A stretch of DNA of 64,000 nt from Bacteroidales bacterium (GTDB lineage Bacteria > Bacteroidota > Bacteroidia > Bacteroidales > VadinHA17): NCBI GenBank assembly GCA_020201035.1, contig JAIVHO010000032.1, positions 142,609 through 206,608 on the forward strand. The letters are read 5' to 3'. Within the stretch, counting starts at the first letter, position 1, and the number at the start of each line of letters is the position of its first letter. This document shows positions 1 through 10,106 of this stretch, one piece after another. Both the position numbers and the translations under genes were made by a program. The notes under the pieces were generated by a model. The model was not told where the DNA came from and did no database searches. It was given only the letters and a program-made list of their open reading frames with translations.

Positions 1-423
1 CATGGTGGATGCGATAGACATCTTGATGGCACGGCGGTAGCTTATCTTACCCTCAACCTGCCTTGCAATATTGTTTGCAACAATGGCAGCGTCGAGTTCG
101 GGACGCTTCACCTCAAAAATATTTATCTGGATCTCTTTTTTTGTAATCTTCTTGAGTTCCTCCTTAAGCTTATCAACCTCCTGTCCGCCTTTACCGATAA
201 TAATTCCGGGGCGTGCTGTATTTACAGTAACTGTAATGAGCTTGAGGGTTCTCTCGATAATTATCCTTGAGATACTTGCCTTTGCAAGCCTGGCATTCAG
301 GTATTCCCTGATTTTAGTATCCTCAACAAGTTTTGTTGAGAAGTCATTGCCACCGTACCAGTTGGAATCCCATCCCTTGATAATACCTAACCTGTTACCT
401 ATCGGATTAACTTTTTGTCCCAT
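1..423 (-). CDS. rpsC: 30S ribosomal protein S3, N-terminal part (cut by window edge)
   Basis: The minus strand starts at the ATG at 421-423 and reads [20 protein letters not shown], the usual S3 N-terminus. It stays open to base 1, so about 141 N-terminal residues are present and the rest lies outside the window. S3 is a head protein of the 30S subunit with a KH RNA-binding domain and lies at the mRNA entry channel. It follows rplV by a few bases as the distal visible gene of the S10 operon. The + strand 134-aa ORF here is only its antisense shadow. Confidence 0.96.
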   Translation of the reverse strand, partial: MGQKVNPIGNRLGIIKGWDSNWYGGNDFSTKLVEDTKIREYLNARLAKASISRIIIERTLKLITVTVNTARPGIIIGKGGQEVDKLKEELKKITKKEIQINIFEVKRPELDAAIVANNIARQVEGKISYRRAIKMSIASTM

Positions 424-428
424 CTATC

Positions 429-848
429 TTAATTTGAACTGTTTTCAACTTCCTTTTCTGCGCTGTCAAGGATAAGCGTTACGTGGTTAGACCTCTTTCT
501 GAGTCTGTACGCCCTTCCCTGGGGGGCTGTCTGTAACCTCTTAAGTGTACGTCCCTGATTTACAAAAGCCTCCTTAACGAAAAGGTTGCTCTCCTCAATA
601 CGAACCCCTTCATTTTTTGTCTGCCAGTTTGAGATGGCCGACATAAGGAGTTTTTCAACATTACGGGAGGCCTCCTTTGAGCTGAACTTAAGCATATCAA
701 GAGCCCTGTTGACCTCCATTCCCTTAATCATATCTGTTACCAGCCTCATTTTACGGGGAGAGGTAGGACAGTTCCTCAGGGTAGCCTGATAGGTACTGAG
801 TTTTTCCTCTTTCCTCTTACTGGCTGAATTTCTTTTTCTTGCACCCAT
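429..848 (-). CDS. rplV: 50S ribosomal protein L22
   Basis: The 139-residue product has the L22 core: a [19 protein letters not shown]-type start of the globular domain and the beta-hairpin region ending [17 protein letters not shown]. The hairpin lines the peptide exit tunnel and is where macrolide resistance changes arise in other bacteria. The basic N-terminal extension before YQATLRNCP and the acidic tail [10 protein letters not shown] are modest. It sits between rpsS and rpsC in standard S10 operon order with short spacers, so it is presumably co-transcribed. Confidence 0.97.
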   Translation of the reverse strand: MGARKRNSASKRKEEKLSTYQATLRNCPTSPRKMRLVTDMIKGMEVNRALDMLKFSSKEASRNVEKLLMSAISNWQTKNEGVRIEESNLFVKEAFVNQGRTLKRLQTAPQGRAYRLRKRSNHVTLILDSAEKEVENSSN

Positions 849-876
849 TTGTCAGGATATTTTCTTATGGTTACTA

Positions 877-1143
877 TTACTTCTGTTTGCCTCCGTGACC
901 CCTGAAGGTACGTGTTGGGGCAAACTCTCCGAGTTTATGGCCTACCATATTTTCGGTTACATACACCGGAATAAATTTGTTACCATTGTGACATGCAATA
1001 GTGTGTCCCACAAAATCTGGTGATATCACTGATCTTCTTGACCATGTCTTGATAACCGTTTTCTTACCGGAATCATTCATCCCAAGCACTCTTTTCTCAA
1101 GCTTGTAGTCAATGAACGGGCCTTTTTTAATAGATCTACTCAT
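877..1143 (-). CDS. rpsS: 30S ribosomal protein S19
   Basis: The 88-residue protein begins [15 protein letters not shown] and carries the S19 signature [24 protein letters not shown] followed by [18 protein letters not shown]19 binds the 16S rRNA head next to S13 and contacts the A-site tRNA region. Length and order (rplB-rpsS-rplV) are normal, and the gene is part of the S10 operon on the minus strand. Confidence 0.98.
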   Translation of the reverse strand: MSRSIKKGPFIDYKLEKRVLGMNDSGKKTVIKTWSRRSVISPDFVGHTIACHNGNKFIPVYVTENMVGHKLGEFAPTRTFRGHGGKQK

Positions 1144-1153
1144 AGTATCTCAA

Positions 1154-1978
1154 TTATTTTTTCCTTCTTTCGACAATATACTTATCGGAATATTTTTTCT
1201 TGCTCCTGGTCTTGTAACCCTTAGCGATAAGGCCTTTGCGCGACCGCGGGTGCCCGCCAGAGGCACGACCTTCGCCACCACCCATCGGGTGATCAACAGG
1301 GTTCATAACAACACCCCTTACCCTTGGTCGGCGTCCTTTCCATCTTGAACGGCCGGCCTTACCGGAGCGCTCAAGGCTGTGGTCAGGGTTTGATACCGAT
1401 CCGATGGTAGCCCGGCAGGTTGTAAGTACAAGTCTTGTTTCACCGGAAGGAAGTTTTACAGTTGCATATTTTCCGTCACGTGCAACAAGCTGTGCGTAAG
1501 ATCCTGCACTTCTTGCCATGGCAGCCCCTTTCCCGGGTTTCAGTTCGATGTTATGAACAACCGTACCCATGGGGATATCAGAAAGAAATAGTGTATTACC
1601 GATTTCGGGTGCAACTCCTGCTCCCGACTCGATCACCTGTCCTACCTTCAGAGCGGAGGGGGCAATAATATACCTTTTTTCGCCGTCTACATAGGCTACG
1701 AGTGCTATTCGTGCCGATCTGTTGGGATCGTACTCTATAGTCTTAACCGTTGCCTCCATACCATCCTTGTTACGGAGGAAATCAATTACGCGATACCTTC
1801 TTTTATGTCCGCCGCCGAGGTATCTTACTGTCATTTTGCCGGTGTCATTCCTTCCTCCCGACTTCTTCAGCGGCTGGAGTAAGGATTTCTCCGGCTCAGA
1901 GCTTGTGATTGTCTCAAAGCTACTGATAATCTTATGTCTCTGACCTGGTGTTACAGGCTTGATCTTTCTGACTGCCAT
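1154..1978 (-). CDS. rplB: 50S ribosomal protein L2
   Basis: At 274 residues this is a full-length L2. It starts [17 protein letters not shown] and has the conserved C-terminal block [19 protein letters not shown], which includes the histidine region linked to peptidyl-transferase centre assembly. [12 protein letters not shown] is the N-terminal RNA-binding part. It lies ten bases upstream of rpsS and five bases downstream of rplW, as expected in the S10 operon. Confidence 0.98.
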   Translation of the reverse strand: MAVRKIKPVTPGQRHKIISSFETITSSEPEKSLLQPLKKSGGRNDTGKMTVRYLGGGHKRRYRVIDFLRNKDGMEATVKTIEYDPNRSARIALVAYVDGEKRYIIAPSALKVGQVIESGAGVAPEIGNTLFLSDIPMGTVVHNIELKPGKGAAMARSAGSYAQLVARDGKYATVKLPSGETRLVLTTCRATIGSVSNPDHSLERSGKAGRSRWKGRRPRVRGVVMNPVDHPMGGGEGRASGGHPRSRKGLIAKGYKTRSKKKYSDKYIVERRKK

Positions 1979-1983
1979 AATTA

Positions 1984-2274
1984 TTAAATATTGCTATAGA
2001 AATCTATTGTATCTCCTTCAGCTACGGTTACAACAGCCTTCTTATATGCAGAGGTACGACCGGAAAGTACTCCCGATTTGGTTATCCTGCTTTTGGTTCT
2101 GCTACCGTAGATCATTGTTTTCACCGACTCTACCGTTACTCCATAGAGCTCTTCCACGGCCCTCTTGATCTCGATCTTATTTGCATCCCTTGCAACCACG
2201 AACCCGAAACGGTTGAATTTCTCCCCCTGCTGGGTCATCTTTTCAGTTACTATGGGTTTAATCAAAATATCCAT
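1984..2274 (-). CDS. rplW: 50S ribosomal protein L23
   Basis: The 96-residue product starts [15 protein letters not shown] and has the L23 core [28 protein letters not shown]23 sits at the polypeptide exit site and docks trigger factor and SRP. It lies between rplD and rplB with spacers of about ten and five bases, in canonical order. Confidence 0.97.
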   Translation of the reverse strand: MDILIKPIVTEKMTQQGEKFNRFGFVVARDANKIEIKRAVEELYGVTVESVKTMIYGSRTKSRITKSGVLSGRTSAYKKAVVTVAEGDTIDFYSNI

Positions 2275-2284
2275 TTCTCAAAGT

Positions 2285-2917
2285 TTACTTATTTCCAAAA
2301 CTTGTTTGCAAAACGTCAACTGCGCTCTCAACAAGCACCAGTGTTGAAGCCTTCATAATTGCGTAAGTGTTTAATTCTTCGCTCGTTATAACCTCAAGAC
2401 CCTGCAAATTTCGAGATGACAAATATACATTATTATTCCTTTCCGGAAAAACTATCAGTGATTTTTTGTTGATTATATTGAGGCTGGCCCCAACCTTAAC
2501 CATCTCCTGAGTACGGGGAGATTCAAGACTGAAATCTTCCAGGATAATAATCTCATTGCTCTTTGCCTTATATGAGAGAGCTGATTTACGTGCCAGCTGC
2601 TTCACCTTTTTATTAAGCTTAAAGCCGTAATACCTGGGTCTGGGACCAAACACCCTGCCGCCTCCCCTGAAGAGAGGGTTTTTGATGGATCCGAAACGGG
2701 CTGTACCCGTACCCTTCTGCCTCTTGATCTTTCTGGTACTTCCTGCTATTTCGGCACGTTCTTTAGACTTATGGGTTCCCTGCCGGTTATTGGCCATATA
2801 CTGCTTTGTATCAAGGTATATGGCATGATCGTTAGGTTCAATACCGAAGATTGACTCATCGAGATTGACCTTTCTGCCGGTCTCTTTTCCTTCTATGTTA
2901 ACTACTGCTAATTCCAT
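2285..2917 (-). CDS. rplD: 50S ribosomal protein L4
   Basis: The 210-residue protein contains the L4 loop motif [22 protein letters not shown], with [20 protein letters not shown] after it. This extended loop reaches into the exit tunnel. The ATG overlaps the rplC stop codon by one base (TAATG), so the two genes are probably translationally coupled. Whether L4 autoregulates the operon, as in enterobacteria, cannot be judged here. Confidence 0.97.
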   Translation of the reverse strand: MELAVVNIEGKETGRKVNLDESIFGIEPNDHAIYLDTKQYMANNRQGTHKSKERAEIAGSTRKIKRQKGTGTARFGSIKNPLFRGGGRVFGPRPRYYGFKLNKKVKQLARKSALSYKAKSNEIIILEDFSLESPRTQEMVKVGASLNIINKKSLIVFPERNNNVYLSSRNLQGLEVITSEELNTYAIMKASTLVLVESAVDVLQTSFGNK

Positions 2918-3537
2918 TACTTTGTAATAATTAAGTAACCTCCTTTAGGACCAGGAACCGATCCTTTTACTATTAAAATATTGTTTTCAGGTATCAGTTT
3001 CATTACCCTGAGGCTGATAGCCATTACCTGATCGTTCCCCTGTCTTCCTGCCATACGCATTCCCTTGAACACCCTTGAAGGATAGGATGAAGCGCCCAGT
3101 GAACCAGGTGCTCTCAACCGGTTATGCTGTCCGTGTGTGGCATCGCCAACACCGCGGAAGCCGTGTCTTTTTACAACACCCTGGAATCCCTTGCCCTTTG
3201 ACCATCCCCTTACATCAAGCCATGTATCATTATTAAAAAGGTCAACTGTCAGCACATCGCCCCTCTTGTATGAATCTTCCGGAAAACCGTCAAACTCAGC
3301 AACTTTTCTTTTGGGGGTAGTGTTAGCTGCCTTAAAGTGGCCTATTTCAGCTCTGGTGGTATTCTTCTCCTTCTTATCATCAAATCCCATCTGAACGGCT
3401 GTATATCCATCTTTTTCGCGGGTCTTGACCTGTGTAACCACACATGGTCCGGCCTCTATAACTGTACATGGGATATTTTTTCCGTTTTCATCAAAAACGG
3501 AGGTCATTCCCACTTTTTTTCCTATTAATCCCTGCAT
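2917..3537 (-). CDS. rplC: 50S ribosomal protein L3
   Basis: The 206-residue product begins [19 protein letters not shown] and has the L3 signature [21 protein letters not shown] and [14 protein letters not shown]3 helps nucleate 50S assembly, and its loop approaches the peptidyl-transferase centre. It lies between rpsJ and rplD and shares one base with rplD. Length and motifs are normal. Confidence 0.97.
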   Translation of the reverse strand: MQGLIGKKVGMTSVFDENGKNIPCTVIEAGPCVVTQVKTREKDGYTAVQMGFDDKKEKNTTRAEIGHFKAANTTPKRKVAEFDGFPEDSYKRGDVLTVDLFNNDTWLDVRGWSKGKGFQGVVKRHGFRGVGDATHGQHNRLRAPGSLGASSYPSRVFKGMRMAGRQGNDQVMAISLRVMKLIPENNILIVKGSVPGPKGGYLIITK

Positions 3538-3558
3538 TTTCTTAAATCTTTACCGGTT

Positions 3559-3864
3559 TCACACTTTGATTTCGACCTCAACCCCGCTGGGAAGTTCCAG
3601 TTTCATCAGTGCATCGATGGTTTTGGGAGTTGAACTGTAGATATCCAACAATCTTTTATAGCTTGAGAGCTCAAACTGTTCTCTTGACTTCTTGTTCACA
3701 AATGTTGAACGCAGAACTGTGAATATCCTCTTGTGAGTCGGCAGCGGAATCGGACCACTTACAACTGCACCGGTAGATTTAACCGTCTTAACGATCTTCT
3801 CTGCAGACTTATCTACCAGATTATGGTCGTAAGATTTCAGTTTAATTCGAATTTTCTGACTCAT
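3559..3864 (-). CDS. rpsJ: 30S ribosomal protein S10
   Basis: The 101-residue protein reads [25 protein letters not shown] and contains the S10 motif [18 protein letters not shown]10 is part of the 30S head and is NusE in antitermination complexes. It starts only a few bases after fusA, so the str and S10 groups are contiguous with no tuf gene between them. Other Bacteroidota share this arrangement. Confidence 0.97.
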   Translation of the reverse strand: MSQKIRIKLKSYDHNLVDKSAEKIVKTVKSTGAVVSGPIPLPTHKRIFTVLRSTFVNKKSREQFELSSYKRLLDIYSSTPKTIDALMKLELPSGVEVEIKV

Positions 3865-3870
3865 TGCTTA

Positions 3871-5970
3871 CTAGAATTTACCTTTAATTGATTCAATAAT
3901 CTTTTTTCCCAGTTCTGCAGGCACCTCTTCATAGTGGCTGAACTCCATAGTGGAGGTAGCCCTGCCGGAGGTAAGAGTGCGAAGTACTGTAACATAACCG
4001 AAGTTTTCTGCCAGAGGTACTTTAGCCCTGATCACCCTTGCACCTGCTTTCGATTCCATACCTTCGACCTTTCCCCTTCTCTTGTTGAAATCACTTACCA
4101 CATCACCTACGTACTCTTCCGGGGTCACCACTTCTGCCTTCATAATTGGCTCGAGCAGTACCGGAACAGCCTTACCGGCTGAGTGACGAAAGGCCTGTTT
4201 TGCAGCGATCTCAAATGACAGAGAATCGGAGTCGACCGGATGGTATGAACCGTCTTTGAGTACAACTTTGAGGCTGTCTACAGGGAATCCTGCGAGCGGA
4301 CCATTGGCCATTGCCAGCCTGAAACCCTTTTCAACTGACGGAATATACTCTCTGGGTATATTGCCGCCCTTTACCTCATCGATAAACTGGAGTCCCTTGA
4401 AACCATCATCTGCAGGCATAATCTCGAAAGATATATCGGCAAATTTGCCCCTGCCCCCTGTCTGCTTCTTAAACACCTCACGGTGTTTAACAACAGAAGT
4501 GATTGCCTCCTTGTATGCAACCTGGGGTCTCCCCTGGTTACATTCAACCTTAAACTCCCTCTTTAGACGGTCGACCAGAATCTCCAGATGAAGTTCACCC
4601 ATACCATTAATAACGGTCTGGCCGCTATCAGGATCGGTTTTCACCTGAAATGTAGGATCTTCCTCTGCCAGTTTACCCAGGGCAACACTAAGCTTATCAA
4701 TATCGGCCTGTGTTTTGGGTTCAATGGCAATACCTATTACCGGTTCCGGAAAATCCATTGATTCCAGTACAATTGGTTTATTTATTGCACAGAGAGTATC
4801 GCCTGTTTTCAAATCCTTAAATCCTACGGCAGCACATATATCGCCAGCTGAAATGCTCTCCTTCGGATTCTGTTTGTTTGCATGCATCTGGAAGAGACGG
4901 TTTATCCTCTCCCTTTTCCCTGTACGCATATTCAGAACCGTATCACCAGCCTTCAGCACTCCCGAGTATACTCTCAAAAATGCCAGTCGGCCCACAAACG
5001 GATCTGTAGCTATTTTAAATGCAAGAGATGAGAATGGTTCCGACGTTAGCGGTTCCCTGATCTCCTGCTCATCATTTTTCGGATTAAGCCCCTTTACACC
5101 ACCTATATCAACCGGTGAGGGGAGGAATGATACTACAGCATCAAGAAGACGCTGGATTCCCTTGTTCTTGAAAGAAGCACCACAGAGTACCGGTACGGCT
5201 ATACCATTAATTACAGAGCGTCTTAGCACTGACAGCATATCATCCGTTGTAATTGAATCGGGGTCTTCAAAATATCTCTCAAGGAGAGTATCATCAGCCT
5301 CGGCAACGGATTCAATCAGTTTTGTCCTCCACTCTGCTGCCTCTTCCCTTAACTCTTCGGGTATCTCTTCCAGTTCATAGCGTGTACCAAGAGTGTCATC
5401 CTCATACCATACAACAGCCTTGTTTTCAACCAGGTCAATTACGCCGGTGAAATTCTCTTCGCTGCCCATCGGAATCTGGATCGGTACTGCATTTGAGCCG
5501 AGGCGTTCACGTATCTGCTGAACCACCGAGAAAAAATCTGCACCCGGACGGTCCATCTTGTTAACAAAGGCAATCTTTGGCACCCCGTACTTCTCTGCCT
5601 GTCTCCAGACAGTTTCACTCTGGGGCTCCACTCCACCTACAGCACAGAAAACAGCTATGGCTCCGTCGAGCACTCTCAGTGAACGCTCCACCTCAACGGT
5701 GAAGTCGACATGACCTGGGGTATCTATAATATTTATCTTATATTCCTCATCCCTGTATTTCCAGAATGTGGTAGTAGCGGCCGAAGTAATGGTTATCCCT
5801 CTCTCCTGCTCCTGTATCATCCAGTCCATTTGCGCGTTACCATCATGCACTTCACCAATGCGGTGTGTACGGCCGGTATAGAAGAGTATTCTCTCCGTTG
5901 TGGTCGTCTTACCGGCATCTATGTGTGCCATAATGCCAATGTTGCGCGTATATTTCAGCTCCTTGTCCAT
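3871..5970 (-). CDS. fusA: Translation elongation factor G
   Basis: This is the canonical translocase EF-G of about 699 residues. All GTPase motifs are intact: [11 protein letters not shown] (G1), [10 protein letters not shown] (switch I), DTPGHVDF with the catalytic His (G3) and FVNKMD (G4). Domains II-V follow, ending in the usual [14 protein letters not shown] region. The ORF track begins one codon early at a TTG; the ATG at 5968-5970 ([10 protein letters not shown]) is preferred. It lies between rpsG and rpsJ in the str operon. It is the functional counterpart of the degenerate paralogue at 7535. Confidence 0.97.
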   Translation of the reverse strand: MDKELKYTRNIGIMAHIDAGKTTTTERILFYTGRTHRIGEVHDGNAQMDWMIQEQERGITITSAATTTFWKYRDEEYKINIIDTPGHVDFTVEVERSLRVLDGAIAVFCAVGGVEPQSETVWRQAEKYGVPKIAFVNKMDRPGADFFSVVQQIRERLGSNAVPIQIPMGSEENFTGVIDLVENKAVVWYEDDTLGTRYELEEIPEELREEAAEWRTKLIESVAEADDTLLERYFEDPDSITTDDMLSVLRRSVINGIAVPVLCGASFKNKGIQRLLDAVVSFLPSPVDIGGVKGLNPKNDEQEIREPLTSEPFSSLAFKIATDPFVGRLAFLRVYSGVLKAGDTVLNMRTGKRERINRLFQMHANKQNPKESISAGDICAAVGFKDLKTGDTLCAINKPIVLESMDFPEPVIGIAIEPKTQADIDKLSVALGKLAEEDPTFQVKTDPDSGQTVINGMGELHLEILVDRLKREFKVECNQGRPQVAYKEAITSVVKHREVFKKQTGGRGKFADISFEIMPADDGFKGLQFIDEVKGGNIPREYIPSVEKGFRLAMANGPLAGFPVDSLKVVLKDGSYHPVDSDSLSFEIAAKQAFRHSAGKAVPVLLEPIMKAEVVTPEEYVGDVVSDFNKRRGKVEGMESKAGARVIRAKVPLAENFGYVTVLRTLTSGRATSTMEFSHYEEVPAELGKKIIESIKGKF

Positions 5971-5991
5971 CAATCTTTCTTCCCCGGGATA

Positions 5992-6468
5992 TTAAAAACG
6001 GAAATGTGCAAAAGCCTTATTGGCTTCAGCCATCCTGTGAGTATCCTCTTTTTTCTTGTATGCTCCACCCTCCTGGTTATAAGCAGCCACTACTTCTGCA
6101 GCAAGTCTTTCAGCCATATTACGGCCGGGCCTCTTGCGTGCGAATAGAATAAGGTTTTTCATACTTACACTAACCTTTCTGTCGCCACGTATCTCCATCG
6201 GAACCTGGAACGTTGCTCCACCAACCCTGCGGCTTTTTACCTCAACCTGGGGAGTGATATTCTCCAGTGCCTGCTTCCATATCTCAAGAGGTGACTTGTC
6301 AGCATTCTTAAGCTTCTCTCCAACTATATCCAGAGAATCGTAGAATATCGTAAAAGCTAGATTCTTTTTACCACTGAACATCAGATTGTTTACAAATCTG
6401 GTCACATACGGATCGTTGAATTTGGGATCCGGTAAAATAATCCTCTTCTTTGGTCTTGATTTTCTCAT
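5992..6468 (-). CDS. rpsG: 30S ribosomal protein S7
   Basis: The 158-residue product starts [21 protein letters not shown] and contains the S7 core [22 protein letters not shown]7 organises the 3' major domain of 16S rRNA and lines the E site. It sits between rpsL and fusA with short spacers, in the standard str operon order. Confidence 0.97.
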   Translation of the reverse strand: MRKSRPKKRIILPDPKFNDPYVTRFVNNLMFSGKKNLAFTIFYDSLDIVGEKLKNADKSPLEIWKQALENITPQVEVKSRRVGGATFQVPMEIRGDRKVSVSMKNLILFARKRPGRNMAERLAAEVVAAYNQEGGAYKKKEDTHRMAEANKAFAHFRF

Positions 6469-6494
6469 TATCTGACTCCTTACATCGTTAACAA

Positions 6495-6869
6495 TTACTT
6501 CTTCGGCCTCTTGGCACCATACTTGGAACGCCTCTGGGTACGACCCTCAACACCGGATGTATCAAGTGCTCCCCTTACCAGGTGATAACGTACACCAGGA
6601 AGATCCTTTACCCTGCCACCCCTGATAAGCACAATTGAGTGCTCCTGAAGATTGTGACCCTCACCCGGGATATAGGCATTTACCTCTTTCTGATTGGTAA
6701 GCCTCACCCTGGCAACCTTCCTCATAGCCGAGTTTGGTTTCTTGGGTGTGGTAGTGTAAACGCGTACACATACACCCCTGCGCTGCGGGCATGAATCCAG
6801 GGCAGGAGCCTTGCTCTTGTCTACCAGTTTATTCCTGCCTTTTCTTACTAATTGCTGTATTGTCGGCAT
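6495..6869 (-). CDS. rpsL: 30S ribosomal protein S12
   Basis: The 124-residue protein starts [15 protein letters not shown] and carries [20 protein letters not shown], with the lysine whose substitution gives streptomycin resistance still wild type. The second resistance loop, [17 protein letters not shown], is also standard. S12 acts in decoding at the A site. It is the first gene of the minus-strand ribosomal block, 45 bases downstream of a TACCTTTG -7 box. Confidence 0.98.
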   Translation of the reverse strand: MPTIQQLVRKGRNKLVDKSKAPALDSCPQRRGVCVRVYTTTPKKPNSAMRKVARVRLTNQKEVNAYIPGEGHNLQEHSIVLIRGGRVKDLPGVRYHLVRGALDTSGVEGRTQRRSKYGAKRPKK

Positions 6870-6913
6870 TTGTACAATAGTTTTTATTAAAATATCAACT
6901 CTATTTGGGCCTG

Positions 6914-6921
6914 CAAAGGTA
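6914..6921 (-). promoter_or_regulatory. -7 box of the str/S10 operon promoter
   Basis: The minus strand reads TACCTTTG, an exact match to the Bacteroidota -7 consensus TAnnTTTG, about 45 bases before the rpsL ATG. I see no clear TTG at -33. Assignment rests on position and consensus. Confidence 0.6.
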
Positions 6922-7247
6922 GTAATTATTATTACGTCTTGCCCTCTGCAGTCAAACTTTTTATCAATAAATTCATCAGTGGCATAATAACAGTTTTCCT
7001 TGCTGGAAAATTCTGTAAAAGCCCTGGTTTTCGTACTCTATTTTACCTGAAAAACGTAAGTTATCAACAGGTTACTTCCCGACTCTCTTCCTTAGAAAAC
7101 TTTTTTATTCACTTACATGCGAAGAAAAAAGCCGGTACTCCTGGGTCTCAAAAACCGGTGCAAAATAAATCAATAATTTTGAAATAACCAAATATACTGC
7201 TGAATATTAAGCATTATTTATGTGCCGGGTGAAGTACTGTGTGATGA

Positions 7248-7408
7248 GAGTAGAGCTGCTTTAAGAACAAAAGGATTTAGCGATGACAGAAAAGAAGGGC
7301 AGAATGATGACAGAAAAGAGTAGAGCTGCTTAAAGAACAAAAGGATTTAGCGATGACAGAAAAGAAGGGCAGAATGATGACAGAAAAGAGTAGAGCTGCT
7401 TAAAGAAG
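7248..7408. repeat. 70-bp tandem repeat, about 2.3 copies
   Basis: The segment beginning gagtagagctgcttTaagaac recurs with period 70 at 7318 and partly at 7388, with a single mismatch between the two full copies. Each unit also contains an internal near-repeat of gatgacagaaaag. The period is not a multiple of three and no gene spans it. It lies in the upstream region of the EF-G paralogue, just before its promoter. Confidence 0.93.
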
Positions 7409-7473
7409 AGCCGGGGCGGATAATAGTACCACCTTTTTACCCCTGACAGCTTTACATTTAATAAAAAAAAAAG

Positions 7474-7481
7474 TAGCTTTG
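7474..7481 (+). promoter_or_regulatory. -7 box of the EF-G paralogue
   Basis: TAGCTTTG matches TAnnTTTG and lies about 53 bases before the ATG. A TTTA at 7451-7454, 19 bases upstream, is a plausible -33 element. Confidence 0.55.
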
Positions 7482-7534
7482 TGCGCTCAAAAAGAATATA
7501 TAATATTGTATAACGATAAATAACTTTTCAAAGC

Positions 7535-9691
7535 ATGAAGACATATCAGACCGGTCAAATCAAATCAATTGCCCTCCTGGGTAACTCCGGATCAGGTAAA
7601 ACTACCTTTGCGGAAGCGATGCTCCTCAACGGGGGTGTTATTGAAAGAAGGGGTACAGTGGAAGGGAAAAATACGGTTTCTGACTACAGGCCGATTGAGC
7701 AGGAGAATGAAAACTCCCTCTACTCAACAGTTATGTATACCGAGTTCAGGGACAATAAGATCAATATCCTTGACACACCCGGGCTGGATGACTTCGCCGG
7801 AGGAATAATATCTTCACTCTATGCCGCTGATACTGCCTTAATGTTTATTAACGTACAGAACGGTGTTGAGGTTGGAACTGAAATCCAGTTCAGACATGCT
7901 GATTCATTTCACAAACCGGTTGTACTGGTTGTTAACGGTCTGGATCATGAGAAGACCAATTTTGACAAGTCGATTGAAATGCTCAGGGAGCGTTTTGGCT
8001 CAAATGTAACCCTGGTACAGTTCCCTGTAAATGAAGGGATTGAATTTGATTCTGTGATCGATGTGATCAAGATGAAGATGCTTCAGTATCCCAAAGATGG
8101 AGGAACAGCCAAAGAGGTTGATATCCCGGCAGAGTATGCCGACAGGGCTTCGGAACTTCAGACGGAACTGATTGAGAAGGCCGCTGAAAATGATGAATCG
8201 CTGATGGAGATTTTCTTTGAGAATGACACCCTTACAGAAGATGAAATGAGAAGGGGTATAAGATTGGGACTTATTCAGAGAGGTATCTTCCCGCTGTTCT
8301 GCAGCTCAGCCAGAAAAAATATCGGAGTAGACCGCATAATGGAGTTCCTTGTAAACGTGGCACCCGTGGCATCCGAGATGCCGGCATGGGTTACCGAATC
8401 AGGGAAGGAAGTGAAATGTGATGTTAACGGCCCAGCTTCAATATTTGTTTTCAAATCATCAGTTGAAGAACATATTGGAGAGATTAATTATTTCAGGGTT
8501 ATCTCCGGTAAGGTGACAGAAAACATTGATGTTACCAATAACAGCAACGACACAAAGGAGAGGCTTTCACAGCTATATATCTGTGCGGGAAAGAACCGGA
8601 CAAAGGTATCTGAACTGCAGGCAGGTGATATCGGCGCAGCGGTAAAACTGAAGAATACAAAAACAAACCACACCCTGAATAGTGCCGGTCTTGACGGAAA
8701 GTACCCAAAGATGAACTTCCCCGAGCCAAAATTCCGTGCAGCTATACGGCCGCTCAGTGAAAGTGATGATGAAAAGCTGGGTGAAGCCCTCAACAGGATG
8801 CATCAGGAAGATCCTACAATTATCATTGAATATTCAAAGGAACTCAAGCAGATAATTATTCACGGACAGGGAGAATATCATCTTAACATTCTGAAATGGC
8901 ATCTAGACAAGATTTTTAAAATAGAAACTGAATTTATAGCACCCAAAATCCCCTACCGCGAAACAATCACCAGGGCTGCACAGGCTGATTACCGTCACAA
9001 GAAGCAGTCGGGTGGTGCCGGACAGTTTGGTGAGGTGCATATGATTATTGAACCGTTTGAGGATGGTACTGATCCAAAGACCATGATGAAGATCAATGGC
9101 AAGGATATGAAACTGTCGGTGCGGGACAAGGAGCAGATAAAACTGCAGTGGGGAGGAGTTCTTGAATTTGTTAACTGCATCGTTGGAGGATCCATTGATG
9201 CCAGATTCCTGCCTGCAATCCTGAAAGGATTAATGGAGAAGATGGAAGAGGGTCCGCTCACCGGATCATACGCCCGTGATATCAGGGTATATGTTTATGA
9301 CGGCAAGATGCACCCTGTTGACTCAAACGAAATATCCTTCAAACTGGCAGGAAGAAACGCATTCAGCACCGCATTTAAGACGGCCGGACCAAAAATTCTG
9401 GAGCCTGTTTATGATGTAGAGATTATGGTACCGAGCGATCGAATGGGTGACGTTATAAGTGACCTCCAGGGAAGACGCGGCATGGTACTGGGTATGTCAA
9501 GTGAAAAGGGCTTTGAGGTGGTAAAGGCAAAGGTTCCGCTCGCAGAGATGAACAAATACTCTACCTCACTCAGTTCACTTTCAGGCGGAAGGGCAATGTT
9601 CTCAATGAGGTTCAGTGAGTATGTTCAGGTTCCGGGTGACGTACAGGATGCCGTTATCAAGGCTTACGAAGCAGAGCAGGATGAGGAGTAA
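7535..9691 (+). CDS. EF-G paralogue (EF-G2 type) with degraded GTPase motifs
   Basis: The 718-residue protein has the full EF-G domain order, with domains II-V well kept (for example YRETITRAAQADYRHKKQSGG and the terminal EYVQVPGDVQDAVIKAYE). The G domain departs from EF-G. The P-loop is GNSGSGKT (16-23). Switch I lacks RGITI (QENENSLYSTVM instead). G3 is DTPGLDDF, so the catalytic His is Leu84. G4 is VNGLD rather than NKMD. In Bacteroides thetaiotaomicron an EF-G2 paralogue is reported to lack GTPase activity while supporting translocation and gut colonisation; this protein may be its orthologue, which is inference from motifs. It is monocistronic with its own promoter and a strong terminator hairpin. 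Confidence 0.9.
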   Translation: MKTYQTGQIKSIALLGNSGSGKTTFAEAMLLNGGVIERRGTVEGKNTVSDYRPIEQENENSLYSTVMYTEFRDNKINILDTPGLDDFAGGIISSLYAADTALMFINVQNGVEVGTEIQFRHADSFHKPVVLVVNGLDHEKTNFDKSIEMLRERFGSNVTLVQFPVNEGIEFDSVIDVIKMKMLQYPKDGGTAKEVDIPAEYADRASELQTELIEKAAENDESLMEIFFENDTLTEDEMRRGIRLGLIQRGIFPLFCSSARKNIGVDRIMEFLVNVAPVASEMPAWVTESGKEVKCDVNGPASIFVFKSSVEEHIGEINYFRVISGKVTENIDVTNNSNDTKERLSQLYICAGKNRTKVSELQAGDIGAAVKLKNTKTNHTLNSAGLDGKYPKMNFPEPKFRAAIRPLSESDDEKLGEALNRMHQEDPTIIIEYSKELKQIIIHGQGEYHLNILKWHLDKIFKIETEFIAPKIPYRETITRAAQADYRHKKQSGGAGQFGEVHMIIEPFEDGTDPKTMMKINGKDMKLSVRDKEQIKLQWGGVLEFVNCIVGGSIDARFLPAILKGLMEKMEEGPLTGSYARDIRVYVYDGKMHPVDSNEISFKLAGRNAFSTAFKTAGPKILEPVYDVEIMVPSDRMGDVISDLQGRRGMVLGMSSEKGFEVVKAKVPLAEMNKYSTSLSSLSGGRAMFSMRFSEYVQVPGDVQDAVIKAYEAEQDEE

Positions 9692-9738
9692 TTACTTAAC
9701 CGGCAACGGTTTAGTAATTTATTATCTATCAGCATATT

Positions 9739-9777
9739 AAAAAAGAGGCTGTCTTAAATTGACAGCCTCTTTTTTTT
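9739..9777. terminator. Bidirectional intrinsic terminator
   Basis: aaaaagaggctgtc - ttaaatt - gacagcctcttttttt forms a 14-bp or longer stem with a 7-base loop, a run of T on the + strand and A on the other side. It lies between the convergent EF-G paralogue (+) and PII-like gene (-) and can serve both. Confidence 0.88.
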
Positions 9778-9799
9778 ACACTATAACCGGTCCCGCGTA

Positions 9800-10093
9800 T
9801 CAGACACTCCTCAAAACATCCCACACAAAGGCCCTGACACCTACATCACGGTTAACATTATCCATCTTCTCCACTGCATCAAGCAGCTGATCAACCATTT
9901 CATCATCAACCACTACCATTACAGCCGAGTTGATCTCAGGCCAGGTATGTGTTCCCATGTGAGGGACACCGCCTCTGCTTCCGCGTCCCGACATATTATC
10001 CCACCGCGAATAGCCGTCAAGCTGAAGTTTATGAAGAATAAAATCCACCTTTTCGGTATGTGCCTGGTTAAATACAATAAATACTGCTTTCAT
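9800..10093 (-). CDS. PII-like small protein, last gene of an RND efflux operon
   Basis: The product (97 residues from the chosen start) reads MKAVFIVFNQAHTEKVDFIL and contains GRGSRGGVPHMGTHTWPEINSAV, a pattern I associate with PII-like (GlnB-fold) proteins encoded next to RND pumps. The family assignment is by recognition and not certain. The ORF track starts at 10114, but the ATG at 10093 has AAGGAGA six bases upstream, one of the few clear Shine-Dalgarno sequences here. That ribosome binding site lies just past the end of the pump gene (stop at 10107). Context suggests a cytoplasmic sensor or regulator of the pump. Confidence 0.75.
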   Translation of the reverse strand: MKAVFIVFNQAHTEKVDFILHKLQLDGYSRWDNMSGRGSRGGVPHMGTHTWPEINSAVMVVVDDEMVDQLLDAVEKMDNVNRDVGVRAFVWDVLRSV

Positions 10094-10106
10094 TTTAATC
10101 TCCTTT

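Larger units (their letters stand above)
6870..7534. other. 665-bp divergent intergenic region between rpsL and the EF-G paralogue
   Basis: The gap holds the rpsL promoter (6914-6921), AT-rich sequence with no convincing gene, a 70-bp tandem duplication (7248-7408) and the promoter of the EF-G paralogue (7474-7481). The 82-aa + strand ORF at 6939 has no recognisable motif and is not called. Confidence 0.6.

Noticed and set aside
3865-3870. Missing tuf gene between fusA and rpsJ as a deletion
   Set aside because: Bacteroidota normally keep tuf elsewhere, so the absence is expected.
4715-5380. 221-aa ORF antisense to fusA
   Set aside because: It is a shadow of a highly conserved gene with strong codon bias. 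No independent signals are present.
6939-7187. 82-aa + strand ORF near the rpsL promoter
   Set aside because: It has no motif, no ribosome binding site and an AT-rich random composition, and it starts next to the divergent rpsL promoter.
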